The translations under genes and the position numbers were made by a program. 64,000 bases of DNA from Enterococcus mundtii (GTDB lineage: Bacteria; Bacillota; Bacilli; Lactobacillales; Enterococcaceae): contig NZ_PUAP01000030.1 of assembly GCF_002947535.1 (NCBI RefSeq), positions 62,001 to 126,000 on the forward strand, written 5' to 3'. Shown piece after piece: positions 1 through 9,700 of this stretch. Within the stretch, counting starts at the first letter, position 1. The number at the start of each line of letters is the position of its first letter. Below the pieces are notes generated by a model. It searched no databases. It saw only the letters and a program-made list of their open reading frames with translations, and was not told the DNA's origin.

Positions 1-669
1 GAAACTTACCAAAAAGGAAAGTACGAAGGGCAACGATTCAATGCCAGTCGAGTAGCTTATGGTGATTTGCGGCAATTTGATAAAAAAAATCCCCCTCATG
101 AGCAACCTTCCTTAGCAGTTGCTTTACGAATTGATGAATCTGGGTCAATGGTTCGGGAAGATCGTATTCTAGCAGCTAAAAAAGCAGCATTTGCTATTGC
201 GGAGTTTGCCAAAAAGGTACGCATTCCTTTGTTGATCTACGGGGATACAGCAGATGTTTCGACAAGAGAAAAAACATCTGTCTTTTCGTACAAAGAGTTC
301 TCGGATTCATTTGAATGGTTGGAACAGAAGTTAGTGACTATGAAGCCAAGACAAAACAATCGTGATGGCGCAGTGTTACGTCTGATTGCTGGAAAGCTGG
401 CAGAACAACCTGCGACAACCAAACTGATCGTCAACATCAGCGATGGCCAACCAAAAGCGTTACCTGATTACACAGGCACTAAAGCAAAAAAAGATATCCA
501 AGAAGTATTGACTGAATATGAGCGCCAAGGTATCGTCTTTATTTCTGCGGCAATTGGACAAGATAAAGAAGAAATCAAAGAAATCTACGGCGCAAGTCGC
601 TTTGTCGATATCACTGATTTAGCGACATTCCCTAAACAATTGATCCAATTGATTTCTCGTTATTTATAA
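1..669 (+). CDS. VWA-domain protein, 3' part
   Basis: The frame is open from base 1 with no start in view, so the gene begins upstream of the window. About 222 residues are visible. The MIDAS metal-binding motif DESGSM (D-x-S-x-S type) follows a hydrophobic strand (AVALRI), and a later ISDG (VNISDGQPK) marks another conserved loop of von Willebrand factor A domains. The fold resembles the C-terminal VWA domain of CobT/NorD-like proteins that work with MoxR-type AAA ATPases, but no such partner is in view. An internal TTG at 67 has no ribosome binding site and is not a credible start. Followed by a strong intrinsic terminator. Family assignment is firm, the cellular role is not. Confidence 0.8.
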   Translation, partial: ETYQKGKYEGQRFNASRVAYGDLRQFDKKNPPHEQPSLAVALRIDESGSMVREDRILAAKKAAFAIAEFAKKVRIPLLIYGDTADVSTREKTSVFSYKEFSDSFEWLEQKLVTMKPRQNNRDGAVLRLIAGKLAEQPATTKLIVNISDGQPKALPDYTGTKAKKDIQEVLTEYERQGIVFISAAIGQDKEEIKEIYGASRFVDITDLATFPKQLIQLISRYL

Positions 670-676
670 ATTTTAT

Positions 677-728
677 GCGAATATCAAAGATGGTGGATAG
701 ATCATGGTCTTTGATGTTCGCTTTTTTT
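677..728 (+). terminator. Intrinsic terminator after VWA gene
   Basis: A 14-bp stem (GCGAATATCAAAGA with TCTTTGATGTTCGC, one G-T wobble) closes a loop of about 17 bases and is followed by seven T residues. It lies a few bases after the stop codon. Confidence 0.9.
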
Positions 729-784
729 AGTTCTTTCATTTATCATAAGCACTACTCCAACTGATGTTAGCAGCAAAAAAAGTT

Positions 785-825
785 AACGGTAACAAATATG
801 TAACCGTTTCAAATTAAGCTATAAT
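785..825 (+). promoter_or_regulatory. Operator-like palindrome and -10 of GH13 gene
   Basis: AACGGTAAC (785-793) and GTAACCGTT (800-808) form an inverted repeat with one mismatch around a 6-base centre. A consensus TATAAT lies at 820-825, so the palindrome covers the expected -35 position, where no good -35 hexamer is seen. This suggests a repressor or activator site controlling the alpha-glucosidase. The regulator is not in the window. Confidence 0.55.
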
Positions 826-846
826 AAAGAAAAAAGGGGGATAAGC

Positions 847-2487
847 ATGAAGCAGACAGAAAAGTGGTGGAAAGAAGCTGTTGGATATCAGATCTACCCA
901 GCGAGCTTTAAAGATAGCAACAACGACGGCATCGGTGATATCAACGGGATACGCCAAAAACTTAGCTATTTGAAAGAGTTAGGGATCGACTTTATTTGGA
1001 TCAATCCTATTTATCAGTCGCCATTTGTCGATAACGGCTATGATATCAGTGATTATCAAGCAATCCTTGAGAAGTTTGGTACAATGGATGAGTTTGATGC
1101 TTTACTAGCCGAAGCCCATCAGATGGGGATCAAGATCATCATGGATCTCGTCATCAATCATAGTTCTGATCAGCATGAATGGTTTATTGAATCTCGCCAG
1201 TCAGTCGATAATCCGTACCGTGATTACTACATTTGGGTCGATGGTACACCTGATCAAGCACCGAATGAATGGCAGTCGATCTTTGGCGGTTCAGCCTGGC
1301 AATACGATGAACAAACTGGTCAATACTACTTACACATTTTTGCAAAAGAACAACCTGACTTGAACTGGGAAAGCGACAAATTAAAAGCTGAACTCTTCAC
1401 GATGATCCGCTGGTGGTTAGATAAAGGGATCGATGGATTCCGCTTAGATGCAATTTCTCATGTAAAAAAAGATGAATACTCTGTCAAGGCAACTGAGAAC
1501 CCATTTTCTCCTTTTCAAAATGTCTCCGGCATTGAAGATCATTTGACGGAATTGAAAAATGTCTTTGATGAATACGATATTATGACGGTAGGAGAAGCGA
1601 GTGGGGTATCTGCAAACGAAGGACCTGAGTGGGTAGGTGAAAATGGCTACTTCGATATGATCTTTGAGTTTGATCATATTTCGATCTGGAAACATGAAAA
1701 AGATGGGGATCTAGATGTATTGAGTTTGAAACAATCATTGAGCGCTTGGCAACGGGCACTAGACGGCAAAGGTTGGAATGCACTTTATATGGAAAACCAT
1801 GACGTGCCAAGATGTGTGTCTGTCTTTGGGGATACGTCTCCTAAGTATTGGCAAGTTTCTGCAAAAGCTATCGCCATGATGTATTTCTTTTTACAAGGTA
1901 CGCCATTTATTTATCAAGGACAAGAAATCGGTATGACGAATCTCCCATTTTCTTCTATTGATGAAATCGATGCAGTGGATTCGAAAAGACTCTATCAACA
2001 ATTGCTTGATGAAGGTCGCTCAGAAGAAGAAGCATTGGATATCGTAGCCAATACCACAAGAGATAACAGTCGTACACCGATGCAATGGAATGATCATTCG
2101 TATGCTGGTTTTTCCGAAGTTGCTCCTTGGTTAGTCGTCAATCCCAATCATCAAACGATCAACGTCGCTGATCAAACCAATGACCCAGATTCTATTTTAT
2201 CTTTTTACAAAAAAATGATTGCCGTACGTCGAGAACATAAAGGGTTGATTTATGGTAGTTTCAATGAATATCTACCTGAAAATGAACAGCTCTTTGTGTA
2301 TGAGCGAATACTAGATGAAGAACGTTATCTGATCATCGTCAACTTGACCGATGAAGCAGCCCCTTATACATTACCAACAAACATCGGTATAGATTGGGAA
2401 GGGTTACTGGAAAATCAACCGAGTTCGACATTCCAATCAAGTGGAACGTTCGCGCCGTATGAAGCACGTCTTTATCGTAAAAACTAA
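847..2487 (+). CDS. GH13 alpha-glucosidase (GH13_31 type)
   Basis: Cytoplasmic 546-residue glycoside hydrolase; no signal peptide. The four GH13 regions are present: DLVINH (~100-105), GFRLDAIS with nucleophile D201, TVGEAS with acid/base E250, and MENHDVPR with H318/D319. Length and motifs fit the oligo-1,6-glucosidase / alpha-glucosidase subfamily, which releases glucose from short isomalto- or malto-oligosaccharides. The residue after the nucleophile is Ala202; in characterised relatives Val here goes with alpha-1,6 and Thr with alpha-1,4 preference, so substrate specificity is not settled. Start chosen on the AAGGGGG site just upstream. Monocistronic, behind an operator-like palindrome. 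Trehalose-6-phosphate hydrolase is a less likely alternative. Confidence 0.85.
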   Translation: MKQTEKWWKEAVGYQIYPASFKDSNNDGIGDINGIRQKLSYLKELGIDFIWINPIYQSPFVDNGYDISDYQAILEKFGTMDEFDALLAEAHQMGIKIIMDLVINHSSDQHEWFIESRQSVDNPYRDYYIWVDGTPDQAPNEWQSIFGGSAWQYDEQTGQYYLHIFAKEQPDLNWESDKLKAELFTMIRWWLDKGIDGFRLDAISHVKKDEYSVKATENPFSPFQNVSGIEDHLTELKNVFDEYDIMTVGEASGVSANEGPEWVGENGYFDMIFEFDHISIWKHEKDGDLDVLSLKQSLSAWQRALDGKGWNALYMENHDVPRCVSVFGDTSPKYWQVSAKAIAMMYFFLQGTPFIYQGQEIGMTNLPFSSIDEIDAVDSKRLYQQLLDEGRSEEEALDIVANTTRDNSRTPMQWNDHSYAGFSEVAPWLVVNPNHQTINVADQTNDPDSILSFYKKMIAVRREHKGLIYGSFNEYLPENEQLFVYERILDEERYLIIVNLTDEAAPYTLPTNIGIDWEGLLENQPSSTFQSSGTFAPYEARLYRKN

Positions 2488-2581
2488 CTAATAAGAAAAA
2501 TAATAGGATCAAAAATATAATTTATTTATTTAACTTTAAAACCGAATAAACGGTGTTCCAAAAGTAATGCCTTAGAAATAG

Positions 2582-2638
2582 GAAATAAGTAGGGAAACCC
2601 AAAAATTTGAAAAAATTTCGGGTTTCCCTGCTTATTTC
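2582..2638. terminator. Large hairpin between convergent genes
   Basis: GAAATAAGTAGGGAAACCC (2582-2600) pairs with GGGTTTCCCTGCTTATTTC (2620-2638), one G-T wobble, 19 bp. It sits between two genes facing each other. There is no clear T-run on either strand, so it is either a weak bidirectional terminator or another stem-loop element. Confidence 0.6.
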
Positions 2639-2667
2639 TCGGCGCTGGACGCTTCTGTCACAATCGC

Positions 2668-3216
2668 TTATTCGTATTGCGCACGAGGTCCGCCAATGTA
2701 TTTAGGACGAGACCGTAAAGCAGTAACATGCGCACGACCTAATGTGTTAGAGCGGGGGCGTATAGGCACTTGAACATGCTTGATGTGCATCCCGATCGCA
2801 GTATCACCGATGTCGATTCCTGCTTGAGCAACGACATGTTCGACTTCGACCGGGTCGCTGAATTGTTCAAATGCTGCAACTGAGCAGGCACCTCCTGCAT
2901 GGAGTGCCGGAATGACGGAGACGATCTCAAATTGTTTCTTTTCAGCTACCGGACGTTCGACGACTAATGCTCGATTAAGGTGTTCACAGCCTTGGACTGC
3001 TAAGGAAATGTCAAGAGGGTCTAATTGTTCTTTCAATGTTTCGATGACCCATTGTCCGATTTCTGCATTTGAGTTTTTACCAATATGCCCACCAACGATT
3101 TCACTGGTACTGCATCCTACAACGAATAGATCACCCGCTTTAAGCTGGGCTTCCTCGAGAATATCTGAAACCATTTCAGATAATTGTTGTTTGAAACTGT
3201 CTTTTGATACTTCCAT
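2668..3216 (-). CDS. UPF0340 / TIGR01440 family protein (YwlG-like)
   Basis: A 182-residue protein with the conserved features of the UPF0340 family: [15 protein letters not shown] (~33-47), an EHLNRALV segment and a C-terminal HIKHVQVP segment with RPRSN. The biochemical function of the family is not known to me. It is the last gene of a three-gene minus-strand cluster with the kinase and ECF component, with only 16 bp to the upstream gene, so it is probably cotranscribed. That linkage hints at vitamin or cofactor metabolism, which is only inference. The start follows an AAAGGATG site with 8-base spacing. Confidence 0.8.
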   Translation of the reverse strand: MEVSKDSFKQQLSEMVSDILEEAQLKAGDLFVVGCSTSEIVGGHIGKNSNAEIGQWVIETLKEQLDPLDISLAVQGCEHLNRALVVERPVAEKKQFEIVSVIPALHAGGACSVAAFEQFSDPVEVEHVVAQAGIDIGDTAIGMHIKHVQVPIRPRSNTLGRAHVTALRSRPKYIGGPRAQYE

Positions 3217-3232
3217 TTTCCATTCATCCTTT

Positions 3233-3730
3233 TTACTTGTTTTTTACCGTTGATTGTTGCAGAGGTAAACGCATCAATGCCTTTGTAAGTGGGATCGCCA
3301 CCACGATACCGACAATGTTTTGGACTAAATTACTTGGTAGAGATGCGACACCGACTGGCCAGTCATATAGCAACCAACTAGCAAAGAAGTAGCCCACCAC
3401 CATGATGATCGTTCCAAGTGATAAACCAAAGCCCCAACGCACAGAACCTTTGCCCGCAAAATAGCCAGCAACCAATCCTTGTAAGCCGTGGATCAATAAA
3501 GAGAAGATCGCCCATTGGGGATATCCAGATAATAAATCAATAAACAAGCCACTTCCTGCACCAACGATCAATCCACCCATCGGACCAAAAAGGGCAGCTG
3601 CGGTATAAATGCCGACTTCACATAAGGTGACAAATCCGTTGGTTCCAGGTATCGGGATCAAGATGACTAAAGAGATCCCCACAGTTAAAGCTGTCAGCAT
3701 GGCATAGATCGCAATTTTTTTAGTATTCAT
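3233..3730 (-). CDS. ECF transporter S component, HMP/pyridoxine-type
   Basis: A 165-residue hydrophobic protein with about five to six membrane segments, starting [18 protein letters not shown], a typical S-component N-terminus for docking on the shared EcfT. Conserved [22 protein letters not shown] and a basic tail are seen. S components bind the vitamin; the energising EcfA/A'/T module is not in this window. The ORF overlaps the 3' end of the ThiD/PdxK-type kinase by 11 bp, so it is translationally coupled to it. This argues for uptake of the kinase's substrate: hydroxymethylpyrimidine (HmpT-like) or a B6 vitamer (PdxU-like). The sequence alone does not decide. Confidence 0.8.
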   Translation of the reverse strand: MNTKKIAIYAMLTALTVGISLVILIPIPGTNGFVTLCEVGIYTAAALFGPMGGLIVGAGSGLFIDLLSGYPQWAIFSLLIHGLQGLVAGYFAGKGSVRWGFGLSLGTIIMVVGYFFASWLLYDWPVGVASLPSNLVQNIVGIVVAIPLTKALMRLPLQQSTVKNK

Positions 3731-4526
3731 TCGTTATTTCCACTCCTTTTCCTTTTGACCAAACACTTCCTGTTTGATCATTCATCATGACACCATTCAA
3801 GATACAGTCATAAACAAAAGCCTTACTCCGGGCAACTGCATCAGTCAAAGGATAGCCTAAGACCAGATTTGCTGCAATCGCGGAAGCAAATGTGCATCCT
3901 GCACCGTTAACAGTTTGTTCTTCTAACTTTTCCCGTCTAAAAGAAATTGTTTCTTTTCCATTAAATAAAACATCCAATGCTTCATTTCCGATAATCCCAG
4001 TGCCACCTTTGATCACTACGTTCTTAGCACCTAATGAATGGATATATTTTGCACAATCGACCATTTGGAGAAAGGTACTGACGGGTTGACCATAAAGCAG
4101 GGAGGCTTCTTTCAAATTCGGGGTCAATACATCCGCAAATGGAAAGAGCTCCTGTATCATTTTTTGCATATAGGATTGATTCAAGGTATTAGTTGTTTCT
4201 TTAAACGCAAACACAGGATCGATCACAATGGGAATATCCTCAAAATATGTAAGGAAATCCTTCACAACGTCAATGGCCTCCAATGAATGTAACAAGCCAA
4301 TTTTTATCCCATCTAAATCTGTCATAGATCGAATCGAATCTAATTGCTTGGCTAACCATTCAGGCGGGATCGTTTCTAATATAAACGAACCATCTGAGTC
4401 AAGCATTCCGATACAAGTCAATGCACTCATCCCAAAAATATGATGGTTTTCAAATGTCTTTAAATCAGACTGTATGCCGCCACCAGCAAATGGATCAGAT
4501 CCTCCAATCGTTACTATTTTTTTCAC
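3720..4526 (-). CDS. ThiD/PdxK-family kinase (HMP or pyridoxine kinase)
   Basis: Ribokinase-fold kinase of about 268 residues. The N-terminus has IGGSDPFAGGGIQSDLKTF, the substrate-site signature of ThiD-type enzymes, and the C-terminal anion-hole motif is NGAGCTFASAIAA (canonical G-A-G-C/D) with NLKEASLL and VVIKGGTG between. It phosphorylates hydroxymethylpyrimidine or pyridoxal/pyridoxine; single-domain members near ECF components do either. Start: an ATG at 4532 directly abuts GGAGGG, too close to be used, while the GTG two codons later (4526) has a 7-base spacing, so I chose the GTG. First gene of the kinase, S component and UPF0340 operon. Confidence 0.8.
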   Translation of the reverse strand: MKKIVTIGGSDPFAGGGIQSDLKTFENHHIFGMSALTCIGMLDSDGSFILETIPPEWLAKQLDSIRSMTDLDGIKIGLLHSLEAIDVVKDFLTYFEDIPIVIDPVFAFKETTNTLNQSYMQKMIQELFPFADVLTPNLKEASLLYGQPVSTFLQMVDCAKYIHSLGAKNVVIKGGTGIIGNEALDVLFNGKETISFRREKLEEQTVNGAGCTFASAIAANLVLGYPLTDAVARSKAFVYDCILNGVMMNDQTGSVWSKGKGVEITNEY

Positions 4527-4639
4527 TTTCATCCCTCCACAAAATGAGTATACCTTTTTCGAATAAAAAGAAAAACAGCCAATTGGCAGATTATCAGGTC
4601 AGCCACTTTAAGTAAAAAAGAGAAAAGAAATCTATATAC

Positions 4640-4680
4640 AAAAAAAACAAGTACTTTCCTAACTAAAGGAAAAGTACTTG
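4640..4680 (-). terminator. Intrinsic terminator of the ANL gene
   Basis: Read on the minus strand, CAAGTACTTTTCC (4680-4668) pairs with GGAAAGTACTTG (4659-4648), followed by a run of seven to eight T. It ends the 6232-4703 transcript. Confidence 0.88.
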
Positions 4681-4702
4681 CTTGAACCACTGGGTCAGCT
4701 AA

Positions 4703-6232
4703 TTATTGATTTGCTTCTTTAAATTCCTTTTCAATTTGTAACCGTTGGACTTTCATCGTTGCTGTTCTTGGAATATCTTCGTAAGCACGAATGATCGGTG
4801 TGTTCAAACGTGGTAATTCATGGACTTGGTTCCACCAACGATCCCAATCCATCTCTTGATTCGGTGCTAAAGCAATGATTGGTTGCGGTGAATTATCTTT
4901 ATCACGAACGATGACGACTTCAGCTAAAAATTCCAAGGAATCCAACAAATAATCTTCGATCGCTAATGTACTGTTGATCGTATCGATCAAGTCAACTTGA
5001 CGATCTTTCAAATGCAGATGGCCGTTTTCATCGATACAACCATAATCGCCGCTATCCCACCAAACACCATACACATTTTCTTGGAAACGAGTATCTTCTT
5101 TATAATAAGTCAATGCACGACCTTTTGATAACAAGTGGATGTGACCATCTGTGTTAGCCGGTAGTTCATTGCCTTCTTCATCAGTGATCCTTGCTTTGGT
5201 CAAGTCACCTAAACCAACACCCATATCACGTGCATCACTTGTTTTTAAGCTCTCTAACGTATGAGCTTTCAAGATCATCGGTCCACATTCACTTTGTCCG
5301 TAGACTTGTAAAAAGATCGCTTCTTTTGTCGCTGACGTTTGAAGGAAAACTTCCATTGTTTGATTGTTGATGGCATCAAATGTGGAGTGGTAGTAGCGAA
5401 TACCTGAAAAAGCGTCAGGATGTTCTCTCGCAATAAAACTCCACTGAACAAAGTTATTTGGATGTGTCTCTAAAGCAATTGGCGGATTCTCTAATAACAG
5501 TTTCACCACATGTTCACCTTGAGGATCAGCAATTGGCATCATCGGAAAGCCCATCGCCATAAGAGAAGAAATACCGATATTGAATCGTGAATGAACCGGC
5601 GAAATGTGAAAAGCCACCAATTTCTTCTCAGCAATCTTAGTAAACACCGTTTTTTGCCATTTTGTCCGCCAACCCATTGAATGTGCAGAGTGGCAAATCA
5701 ATTTTGGAATACCGGTCGTGCCTGAAGTATGAGTCATATAAGAGATTTCATCATTATCTAATTTCTTTTGTTCCACAGGAGTGGCTGGTTGCTTGAGCAA
5801 TTCAGCTACAGCTAGTTGTTTGCTCTTTGTACCATTAGTAATTCCTGCAACACGTTCACTTGTTACTTCGTCGAATAAGATAAAAGGGTCTTCTAAACGA
5901 TCAACAAATACTTCTAAAGTACTTGTTGGTAAATGATAAGAAGGCATGACAGGAACAGCACCTAGATAAGAGGCAGCAACCGCCATCAAGTAGGTATCAA
6001 AAGCAGAACTTTTGTAGATCATGATTTTATCACCAAGTGACACACCTAGATTAGCGAGTTGATAGGCACGTGTTACTACTAATTCATGACATTGGCTGTA
6101 AGTGCTTTTAAAACCAAGCTCCGGAAAAGCCACTAATGCCCGGTCAAAAATCATTGGCACATCTGGTGTACGTTCAGCAGCTTCTTGAAAATTCGTATAA
6201 AGATTAAGTGGGGTATAGTCGATTGTTTCCAT
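4703..6232 (-). CDS. ANL-superfamily AMP-forming ligase/synthetase
   Basis: A 509-residue stand-alone adenylating enzyme. Core motifs appear in order: THTSGTTGIPK (phosphate loop, ~168), YGQSECGP (A5), WWDSGDYG (A7), LKDRQVDLI (A8 hinge) and PRTATMKVQR near the C-terminus, whose Lys fits the catalytic lysine. Such enzymes activate a carboxylic acid as acyl-AMP and pass it to CoA or a carrier; the substrate cannot be read here. No carrier protein, condensation domain or fatty-acid gene is adjacent. The start follows GGAGCGTGAAAG. Monocistronic, with its own terminator. Acyl-CoA synthetase is the likeliest role. Confidence 0.78.
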   Translation of the reverse strand: METIDYTPLNLYTNFQEAAERTPDVPMIFDRALVAFPELGFKSTYSQCHELVVTRAYQLANLGVSLGDKIMIYKSSAFDTYLMAVAASYLGAVPVMPSYHLPTSTLEVFVDRLEDPFILFDEVTSERVAGITNGTKSKQLAVAELLKQPATPVEQKKLDNDEISYMTHTSGTTGIPKLICHSAHSMGWRTKWQKTVFTKIAEKKLVAFHISPVHSRFNIGISSLMAMGFPMMPIADPQGEHVVKLLLENPPIALETHPNNFVQWSFIAREHPDAFSGIRYYHSTFDAINNQTMEVFLQTSATKEAIFLQVYGQSECGPMILKAHTLESLKTSDARDMGVGLGDLTKARITDEEGNELPANTDGHIHLLSKGRALTYYKEDTRFQENVYGVWWDSGDYGCIDENGHLHLKDRQVDLIDTINSTLAIEDYLLDSLEFLAEVVIVRDKDNSPQPIIALAPNQEMDWDRWWNQVHELPRLNTPIIRAYEDIPRTATMKVQRLQIEKEFKEANQ

Positions 6233-6730
6233 CTTTCACGCTCCATAAATAAATTTGTTAATAAATGTACAAAGTCTTAATTATGATAGCATATCCTCAA
6301 ACTAAATAACAGAAAAACCTAAATGTAAAGTTATCTATCGGATAGAGATGAAAGATAGGGTAAAAAAGACGGAACATCCACTTGGTTTGAAGTAAGAGGA
6401 ATCCTTTGAGGAATGTTTGTCAATCATTTTTCAATCTTCACAAACTACTATGAGATGAAACTCATAATAAACAATTTTTAAAACCAATAACATATCAAAA
6501 CATTCTATACCTTTTGATTTTTCCACTAAAATAATCAATTGAAAATTTTGTCAACACATAACAAATTTCTATTCTACATAAATCGGAAAAGTTGTTAATA
6601 AAGGGATAAATAGACATTTTTTTATTTTTCCAAAAAAAATAGTACTTAAAATTAGTTATTTTTTGAACAATATAAACTAAAATAATAGATATACCATTTG
6701 AATAAACTATATTGAAAAGGAGCGAAAAAA
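6233..6730. other. AT-rich intergenic region before the giant gene
   Basis: About 500 bp without a supportable gene. It separates divergent genes and must hold both promoters. For the plus strand a weak pair TTGAAC (6663-6668) and TAGATA (6686-6691), 17 bp apart, precedes the AAGGAGCG site of the giant gene. For the minus strand CATAAT-like hexamers lie near 6275-6290. No repeat or hairpin stands out. Confidence 0.4.
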
Positions 6731-9700
6731 ATGCCAATCGAAGAATATCGTAAAGCAGTCGGTACATTTGAGAATAAGCGCAATAAAAATTCTGATCAAA
6801 ATGCAAGGCAAGAAGCAGTAAATTTCATCTCTAGCACTGCAAATAACCAGCTAACGGAACGAATAAGATGGTCTCCATTACTTTTCTTACAACTACTAGT
6901 CATTACTGATTCTCTGGCTGTGAAAGGGACCCCTCCAAGAGCACTCCGAACAAATAGACCTGCCTTTGAAGCTGACACCTATGTGGATATTGGTCCAGTA
7001 AAAACTGACGTGAATCATATTATGATGGATCAAACCCCAACGAATCAGACTAGGATATACCAGCCGACGATCCATTCTCTTTCTTTTCGTTCGAGTGTAA
7101 ATACGACCCTCGTTCAACCAGCACCACATGTCAATGTTTCAACCTACCGTTCTGATCCTGTAAAAAATGCGACTTTACAAGAACCTATTTCTTTAGCTGC
7201 ATTTACACATCATTGGACACTACACGTACATAAAACCATTCATAATCTGGAAAAAATCGATGAGTGTAATACCACCATCACGCCCATGTCCGTACTTGAG
7301 CATGGGTTGTGGGAAAAGAAAAATCACACGCTCTATCATTTTAATACGATCTGCCAAAAAGCGATTTCAAAATTACAAGTATTAAGAGAACAATCAAAAG
7401 ACGATCCTCAAGAAGTCCATCATTTTTCTTTTAAAAATAAAGATTCAAGGAATAAAGTAGACTTAGATAAGATCCAACGTGAGTCAAAAAAAATCGCTCG
7501 TATGGTCCTATCATCTTACTATGATTATGAAGCGGAACCTTCAAGTAGTCACAGCGAAAACAATCATACGCGACCGGTCCTACCAACCTCTTTTTTGGGC
7601 AACTTGACGGATACTTTTACTTCTTTTTTTTACGAATACCAGAATAATAGTCACACGACTAGTTCAGGTGAACCACCGGTAGAGGGAGTGTTGTCAAAAT
7701 TTTTTACGGTGTTAGCTCGGACATTTTCAGCCGAAAATCTTGCGTCTGAACATGCTCAAAAAGAAACTAGAATCGACGCTGGGTCAGCTTACGCTCCTCA
7801 GACACCCAAGAACGACCAAGATCAGGCACCTAAGAGTGAGCATGTTCAGGCACCCAAAAGTGACCAAGATCAAATATCTAAGAGTAAACGTGCTCAAACA
7901 TCCAAGAGCGACCGTGCTCAAGCATCGAAAAGTGCCCACACAACTGAGAGACCGATTTTAGAGGAAGAAGAAGAACATTTAGCAGCGCCATTGTTAGAAT
8001 TAGCAAAAAAATTCAACGAACGGATCGATCAATTCTTTGAGGAGATCAACTTTCAGATACTCCCTGGAGCGAATGCTCTGCCAACACCTCAAAAAAATCT
8101 GAATAATCAAGTCTTACCTTATGCCTCCAGTATGAGGGTTTCCATGCATTATCTGGAAGAAGAACCTTCAATTGAAATGCAAAAAATAATCAATAAGGTA
8201 CTGAAGTGCTACGTGAATATTGAACCTTTACCTTCAGTAACTATCAAAACTTTAACACCATTTTGGTTTCATTTAGTGCTATTTCAAAAAAGACATAAAG
8301 TAGGCATGGCAATGGGTACGATCAGAAAATCACTTTGCGCTTTATCTGATGACGTTTGCTTCTCTAATAGTGTTTCCACAAAAGAACTGTTTCATGCCCT
8401 CTATAAATGGGGAACTTCAAAGGACCCAAGTGACCAGGAGCTAGTTTTAGAAAGAAGACGGAAAATCGCACAGGTCATTTTGGAGGCTTATGGTGTAAAA
8501 GATGAGGAAATTACAGATATCCAAGCAATAAAAATATTTCTACAAGCGCGGAATAATCATGCCTTCGCGCAGTATAAATTTCAAGTGCCAGACACACTGA
8601 ATCAAGTGACACAACAAATTGCTACGCCTCCCGCCTCAACGGGTGTGCCCCCTTACGATGCGAGTAAAATACCACTGAATTCAGTAGAAGATATCACACA
8701 AACTACTCGAACCTTTATTAACCAAAGAGTGGATATGTATACAAAAGGTCAACCTTTGCCTATGCCAAAAACAGAACCGATCGACGCATTCTGGTTTGAC
8801 TTAGCTGTCTTTCAACAACGTATAGATACTGAAATCGCAACCAATCGAATCAAAGAGCGCGTTTGTGACTACCTTGGTTTCTGTTTGATCGATGATTTGT
8901 CCACCAAAGATTTTTTCCTCGCTCTACTAAAGTGGGGGGAGAGTGGCATATCAAGTGTTGCCATCCTTGAAAAAAGACGTCAGATCGCTAACGTTATTCT
9001 TCAAAGCTACGGCATAAATGATGAAGTCACTTCAGACGATCGAGCCCTAGCCATTTTTTTCCAATGGATGTACAACGATGTATTTAGCGACATCCAGTTC
9101 AATGAACCGAGCCTAACAGACATCCAACACTTAAAATCAACTTCTCCAACACAAAAAAAACTATTGCCTTATGACATCAGTCCGCAAGTATCTTTGAACT
9201 CATCTAAAGAACTTTCAGACGAAGAACACGCTGTCGTAAATAAAATCGTCACCGCTTATTTAAAAAATCAGCCTTTGCTTGATAAACCATCATTGACTTT
9301 ACCGCCAATATGGTTTGATCGAGAATTGTTTGATCGAAGAGCAGAGACGGAGAAAGTCAATAAGCACATCATCGAGGAACTTAGTGAGGAGTATACAGAA
9401 TTAAGAAGATCATCAAGATTAGCGTCAAATGATTTTTCACTTGTTTTGCAAAATTTTGCCAATAACGGAGGCTCAAATGCGGCGATTATCGATCGGAGAT
9501 TACAAATTGCCAAAACGATTCTAAAAGAACATGGACTACCTGCACATAACTTATCAGAGGAACGAAGCATCGCTATTTTTTTACAGTGGCGCTATAACAA
9601 TGCGTTTAGTGGTTACAAATTCAAAAAAGAACCTGATCATTTGATTCAGAAACGGGCGGATCCAAGGTCAGGCGAACATATCCCAGGTACCGATTTGTAT

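Noticed and set aside
7740-7961. 73-residue ORF in another frame over the tandem repeat
   Set aside because: It is a shadow of the repeat in the giant gene, with no binding site.
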